DNA of 8,623 nucleotides from Actinomycetes bacterium (GTDB lineage Bacteria > Actinomycetota > Acidimicrobiia > Acidimicrobiales > RAAP-2): positions 1-8,623 of the forward strand of contig JANXTQ010000060.1 of assembly GCA_025352305.1 (NCBI GenBank), read 5' to 3'. Both the position numbers and the translations under genes were made by a program. This document shows positions 5,776-8,623 of this stretch, in pieces. Each line of letters begins with the position of its first letter. The first letter of the stretch is position 1. Under the pieces are notes generated by a model. The model was given only the letters and a program-made list of their open reading frames with translations. It did no database searches and had not been told where the DNA came from.

Positions 5776-6600
5776 CTACGGGGAAAGTTCCGGTGCGCTC
5801 GGATACTGCTCGTCGATCGAGGGAAAAGAACCCGAACGAACGTCGGCGGCGAAATGCGAGACCGCCTCGGTGATAGCGGAGCCAATGTCGGCGTAGCGGC
5901 GAACGAACTTGGCCGCAGGTCGAGCGCTCATTCCCAACAGGTCGTGAAACACCAGAACCTGACCATCGGTGTCTGCGCCGGCGCCGATGCCAATAGTGGG
6001 AATCGATACCGCCTCGGTAACTCGACGACCAACTTCGCCGGGCACCCCTTCAATCACGAGCGCGAACACTCCCGCGTCTTCGAGTGCTTGGGCGTCTTCG
6101 ACGAGAAGCTTCGCGGCCTCGAGGGTCTTGGCCTGAACTTTGAATCCACCCATGGCGAGCACGCTCTGCGGCGTGAGTCCGAGGTGTCCCATGACGGGGA
6201 TCTCGGCGTCGAGCAGTGCGCTCACCATTTCGAGGCGCACTCGCCCACCTTCAAGTTTGACCGAATGTGCGCCCGCACGAATGAGTACGGCCGCGTTTCG
6301 AACCGTGTCGGCGCGGTCCAGGTGATAACTGAGCCACGGCAGATCGGCCACGATGTGAGCCTTCGGTGACGCGGCGCTCACGGCACGAACGTGATGGGCC
6401 ATTTCGTCCACGCTGACGTGCAAGGTGTCGGCGTGACCGAGAACAACATTGGCCAGCGAGTCGCCGACCAGGATGATGTCCACTCCCGCGGCGTCGACGT
6501 AACGTGCGCCGGGCTCGTCGTAAGCCGTGACCATGACGAGGGGTTCTGCCCCCTCGCGGCGCTTGCGGCGGCGAATCTGTGGAGCGCTCAGTGAACTCAC
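5776..6600 (-). CDS. panB: 3-methyl-2-oxobutanoate hydroxymethyltransferase
   Basis: PanB transfers a hydroxymethyl group from methylenetetrahydrofolate to 2-oxoisovalerate, giving ketopantoate, the first committed step of pantothenate and coenzyme A synthesis. The TIM-barrel signatures are all present: VTAYDEPGARYVDAAGVD (24-41), LVGDSLANVVLGHADTL (44-60, metal ligand D47), ADLPWLSY (85-92, D86), VKLEGG (114-119, E117), MGHLGLTPQS (137-146), and LVIEGVPGEV (181-190, catalytic E184), then IPTIGIGAGADTDGQVLVFHD (200-220). I start it at the GTG at 6600-6598. This overlaps the upstream stop as GTGA and gives 274 residues, normal for PanB. A longer in-frame start at 6702 would add a basic stretch unlike PanB, encoded inside the upstream gene. 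No strong ribosome-binding site is visible, so translation is probably coupled. No panC or panD lies in the window. Confidence 0.97.
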   Translation of the reverse strand: MSSLSAPQIRRRKRREGAEPLVMVTAYDEPGARYVDAAGVDIILVGDSLANVVLGHADTLHVSVDEMAHHVRAVSAASPKAHIVADLPWLSYHLDRADTVRNAAVLIRAGAHSVKLEGGRVRLEMVSALLDAEIPVMGHLGLTPQSVLAMGGFKVQAKTLEAAKLLVEDAQALEDAGVFALVIEGVPGEVGRRVTEAVSIPTIGIGAGADTDGQVLVFHDLLGMSARPAAKFVRRYADIGSAITEAVSHFAADVRSGSFPSIDEQYPSAPELSP

Positions 6601-7010
6601 GCCTTGGCCTTGGTCGCACTTCGCGCGCGACGACCACCGGCGGACCACTTTCGCGCGAGGTGATGAAAGTGACACGCCACGCACACTTCTACGGCGTAAC
6701 ACTGCACGGGTTCTTCGCGACGTTCGAGCTTTAGTAGTTCACCGCGCGTCGACGGACAGGTTCCTCCCGACGGCAGGCGAGCACCGAAGACGTAAGTCAC
6801 TTCGCGCAACTCAGCTTCACTGCACACCGGACAGGATTCACCGGAACGACGTCCGAGGTGCGTGGCGGCGCGAACGAGTTCGGGGTGAGCGTCACAGATC
6901 TCGTCGCGAGTGAGCGATCCGGCCGCCAGAGCGCCGAGCAGTGCGCGGCGCACGATGCCGTACTCAATGACCGCTCCGTCGGCGGTGCTGGTGCGGAACT
7001 GCTCACTCAT
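6597..7010 (-). CDS. DUF5318 family protein, zinc-ribbon-like
   Basis: This 137-residue protein is of unknown function. It begins MSEQFRTSTADGAVIEYG, then has RRALLGALAAGSLTRDEICDAHPELVRAA-like text (21-49), typical of the actinobacterial DUF5318 family. Two cysteine pairs, CPVC (60-63) and CVACHFHH (110-117), suggest one structural zinc site between them. The sequence VTYVFGARL (71-79) lies between the pairs. The C-terminus is basic and Ala/Lys-rich. No membrane segment is seen. From memory the family member in M. tuberculosis (Rv0049) sits between the ino1/PadR pair and ponA1, so this position is conserved although its downstream partner here is panB, which overlaps its stop codon by four bases. 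The ATG at 7010 has no Shine-Dalgarno and lies 7 bases after a -10-like box, which fits a leaderless mRNA. Family assignment is by recognition, with good confidence. Confidence 0.85.
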   Translation of the reverse strand: MSEQFRTSTADGAVIEYGIVRRALLGALAAGSLTRDEICDAHPELVRAATHLGRRSGESCPVCSEAELREVTYVFGARLPSGGTCPSTRGELLKLERREEPVQCYAVEVCVACHFHHLARKWSAGGRRARSATKAKA

Positions 7011-7017
7011 TGGGGCG

Positions 7018-7023
7018 AGATTA
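7018..7023 (-). promoter_or_regulatory. Candidate -10 box for a leaderless DUF5318-panB transcript
   Basis: TAATCT (7023-7018, minus strand) is followed by 7 bases and then the ATG at 7010. That spacing puts the expected transcription start on the A of the start codon. No ribosome-binding site is present, which fits. I see no good -35 box 16-18 bases upstream. Confidence 0.45.
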
Positions 7024-7077
7024 CCCGCGTTATCGCTATTTCCTTGTTCGGGAACTGTGAACTGTTGGTTATGTCAC

Positions 7078-7093
7078 GTTCGATATATCGAAC
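7078..7093. promoter_or_regulatory. Perfect 16-bp palindrome, probable PadR operator
   Basis: GTTCGATATATCGAAC is its own reverse complement. It ends one base before the extended -10 element of the padR-like gene and sits in the 99-base divergent region, so it could control both directions. PadR proteins commonly repress their own promoter by binding short AT-centred palindromes, so autoregulation is the natural reading, though it is inference here. Confidence 0.7.
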
Positions 7094-7102
7094 TGATATA
7101 GT
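7094..7102 (+). promoter_or_regulatory. Extended -10 promoter of the padR-ino1 transcript
   Basis: TGATATAGT contains TATAGT (7097-7102), one mismatch from TATAAT, preceded by the TGn extension. Seven bases later comes the GTG at 7110, so the transcript would be leaderless. The region where a -35 box belongs is a poor match, which is usual for extended -10 promoters. Confidence 0.65.
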
Positions 7103-7109
7103 GATTCGC

Positions 7110-7721
7110 GTGTTGGACATTGCCATACTCGGACTGCTCATGGAGCGCGACCACCACGGTTACGAAGTCCGTGCCCAGTTGCGCGACCGCTTGGGACTGT
7201 GGGCCAATGTCTCGTTCGGTTCGATCTATCCGGCGCTTGCTCGCCTAGAGCGCACGGCACTCGTCGAAGCGGTCGCGGGAGTCGAAACACGATTCGGATC
7301 ACTCTCGACCGGGTCTCTCGCCGGCGAACGCGCCGCACTTCGCTCACTACGAACCTCGCCCGCACTGGGTCGCAAGGGCCGCAAGGTCTACCGCATTACG
7401 CAGAAGGGTCGTGAAGAGTTCGCTCAACTCCTCGAAGATCCCGCGACGCTCGATGACGCGCGCAGTTTTTCGTTACGCATGGCACTCGCGCGCTACCTCA
7501 GTCCGCGCGCACGCGTGGGACTTTTAGAACTTCGCCGCAGCAACCTCGGCCAACGCCTCTACGAGGTGCGCCAACAAGCCGCCAACCAACAGCTCGACAA
7601 CTACGCGCGCAGCGTTATGAATCACGGCGCGCAAGCAGTCGAACTGGAGATCGCGTGGATCGACGATCTGTTGATCTTCGAGAGAAACAACCAACCAGCC
7701 ATCGCCCGTGAGGCGAACTAG
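7110..7721 (+). CDS. PadR family transcriptional regulator
   Basis: From the GTG at 7110 the product is 203 residues. It opens directly with the PadR DNA-binding domain: VLDIAILGLL (1-10), HHGYEVRAQL (15-24), and VSFGSIYPALARLE (34-47), the recognition helix region. The wing ends at RKVYRITQKGREEF (91-104). Residues about 120-190 form the helical dimerisation part (vinculin-like PadR C-terminal domain). A Ser/Arg/Gly-rich stretch of about 30 residues (about 57-88) is inserted in the wing between the two strands, longer than I expect for the family. An in-frame ATG at 7071 would add 13 residues but would make the palindromic operator part of the coding region, so I prefer 7110. It is followed after 21 bases by ino1, a pairing known from mycobacteria, so it probably controls inositol synthesis. 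The ligand is unknown. Confidence 0.92.
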   Translation: MLDIAILGLLMERDHHGYEVRAQLRDRLGLWANVSFGSIYPALARLERTALVEAVAGVETRFGSLSTGSLAGERAALRSLRTSPALGRKGRKVYRITQKGREEFAQLLEDPATLDDARSFSLRMALARYLSPRARVGLLELRRSNLGQRLYEVRQQAANQQLDNYARSVMNHGAQAVELEIAWIDDLLIFERNNQPAIAREAN

Positions 7722-7742
7722 CAGATGCACAGAAAGGAAGCC

Positions 7743-8623
7743 ATGGGAAACATTCGTGTGGCCATAGCGGGCGTTGGAAACTGCGCCAGTTCGCTTATTC
7801 AGGGAGTGACGTATTACAAGGACGCCCAAGTTGGCGACAACGTCCCCGGACTCATGCACGTCGAGCTCGGTGGATACCACGTGCGCGACCTCGAGTTCGT
7901 GGCCGCCTTTGACGTCGATGCCTCCAAAGTCGGTAACGACCTCGGTAAGGCCATCAACGCCGGAATGAACAACACAATCAAGTTCGCCGATGTCGGCAGC
8001 CTCGGCGTCAGCGTGCTGCGCGGTCCAACGATGGACGGACTGAACAAGTACTACCGCGAGGCCATTGAAGAGTCACCGGTCGAAGCAGTGGACGTGACCC
8101 AGGCGCTGCGCGACGCACGCGCCGACGTTCTCGTTAGCTACTTGCCCGTTGGCTCCGAGCAGGCTCAGCGTTTCTACGCCCAGTGCGCCATTGACGCGGG
8201 CGTCGCCTTCGTTAACGCCATCCCCGTGTTCATTGCGTCGGACCCGGTGTGGGCAAAGAAGTTCGCTGACGCGGGCGTGCCGATCATTGGTGACGACATC
8301 AAGAGCCAGGTCGGTGCCACGATTGATCACCGTGTCCTGACTCGTTTGTTCGAAGACCGCGGTCTCGCGCTCGATCACACCTATCAGCTCAACGTCGGCG
8401 GAAACATGGACTTTAAGAACATGCTCGACCGCGAGCGTCTCGAGTCAAAGAAGATCTCCAAGACCCAGGCCGTCACCAGCCAACTCGAGACCTCCACGAT
8501 GGGTCCCGACGACATTCACATTGGACCGAGCGACCACGTGCCGTGGTTGCAGGACCGCAAGTGGTGCTACATCCGCATGGAGGGTCGCAACTTCGGTGAC
8601 GTTCCGTTGAACTTGGAACTGAA
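7743..8623 (+). CDS. ino1: Inositol-3-phosphate synthase, 3' end cut by window edge
   Basis: Ino1 converts glucose 6-phosphate to myo-inositol 3-phosphate using NAD as a bound cofactor. In Actinobacteria the product feeds phosphatidylinositol lipids and, in many members, mycothiol. The visible 293 residues contain the NAD-binding loop [14 protein letters not shown] (8-21), [14 protein letters not shown] (128-141), [11 protein letters not shown] (156-166), the active-site segment [16 protein letters not shown] (182-197), [12 protein letters not shown] (216-227), [14 protein letters not shown] (231-244) and [16 protein letters not shown] (258-273). These are typical of the shorter actinobacterial enzyme. 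The M. tuberculosis protein has about 367 residues, so about 70-75 are missing beyond the edge. AAAGGA four bases before the ATG is a good ribosome-binding site. It is probably co-transcribed with the PadR gene. Confidence 0.97.
   Translation, partial: MGNIRVAIAGVGNCASSLIQGVTYYKDAQVGDNVPGLMHVELGGYHVRDLEFVAAFDVDASKVGNDLGKAINAGMNNTIKFADVGSLGVSVLRGPTMDGLNKYYREAIEESPVEAVDVTQALRDARADVLVSYLPVGSEQAQRFYAQCAIDAGVAFVNAIPVFIASDPVWAKKFADAGVPIIGDDIKSQVGATIDHRVLTRLFEDRGLALDHTYQLNVGGNMDFKNMLDRERLESKKISKTQAVTSQLETSTMGPDDIHIGPSDHVPWLQDRKWCYIRMEGRNFGDVPLNLEL

Noticed and set aside
6601..6702. Longer start for PanB at 6702.
   Set aside because: The added residues are basic, unlike PanB N-termini, and are encoded within the DUF5318 gene in another frame. 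The GTG at 6600 gives a normal length and a GTGA overlap.
7071..7109. ATG at 7071 as the PadR start.
   Set aside because: It would place the palindrome and extended -10 inside the coding region; PadR domains typically begin at the residues encoded from 7110.

Overview
The window reads as part of the chromosome of an actinobacterium, most likely from a lineage away from the mycobacteria and streptomycetes such as Acidimicrobiia. The lineage guess is inference. The support is the gene order (myo-inositol-phosphate synthase and a PadR regulator divergent from a DUF5318 gene, then rpsF-ssb-rpsR-rplI and dnaB), high-GC codon use, a zinc-type S18, and actinobacterial versions of SSB and Ino1. From memory, M. 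tuberculosis has the same framework around Rv0046c-Rv0058, but with ponA1 and neighbours where this window carries panB and a fic gene.

Layout, left to right. Positions 1-713 (minus) hold a ferritin-like diiron-fold gene cut by the window edge. Next is dnaB (828-2207, minus), preceded by its own candidate promoter and a strong intrinsic terminator that separates it from the ribosomal operon. The operon rpsF-ssb-rpsR-rplI (4042 down to 2356, minus) is tightly packed: ssb/rpsR and rpsR/rplI overlap by one base (TAATG). A 313-base gap upstream of rpsF holds hairpins that may be an S6:S18 autoregulatory leader, a perfect 14-bp palindrome and a weak terminator-like hairpin for the gene beyond. That gene (4356-5546, minus) is a Fic-family AMP-transferase-like protein of lower GC, with an AT-rich promoter carrying an 8+8 bp inverted repeat. 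It looks like an accessory insertion. Then panB (5776-6600, minus) is translationally coupled by a GTGA overlap to a DUF5318 zinc-ribbon-like gene (6597-7010, minus).

The 99-base divergent region 7011-7109 appears to contain two back-to-back promoters that both give leaderless transcripts. On the right-hand side a perfect 16-bp palindrome abuts an extended -10 box for a PadR regulator (7110-7721, plus), which is followed 21 bases later by ino1 (7743 to beyond the edge, plus).

Functionally, the window combines replication and translation housekeeping (DnaB, SSB, S6, S18, L9), coenzyme A precursor synthesis (PanB), inositol synthesis for phosphoinositide lipids or mycothiol (Ino1) under probable PadR control, and one probable stress or toxin-like signalling enzyme (Fic). 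I see no CRISPR array, tRNA, rRNA, insertion sequence or prophage. Most of the window is ordinary core genome. The points worth checking are the regulatory architecture of the divergent region, the unusual S18 tail, the Fic cassette, and the panB-DUF5318 coupling.
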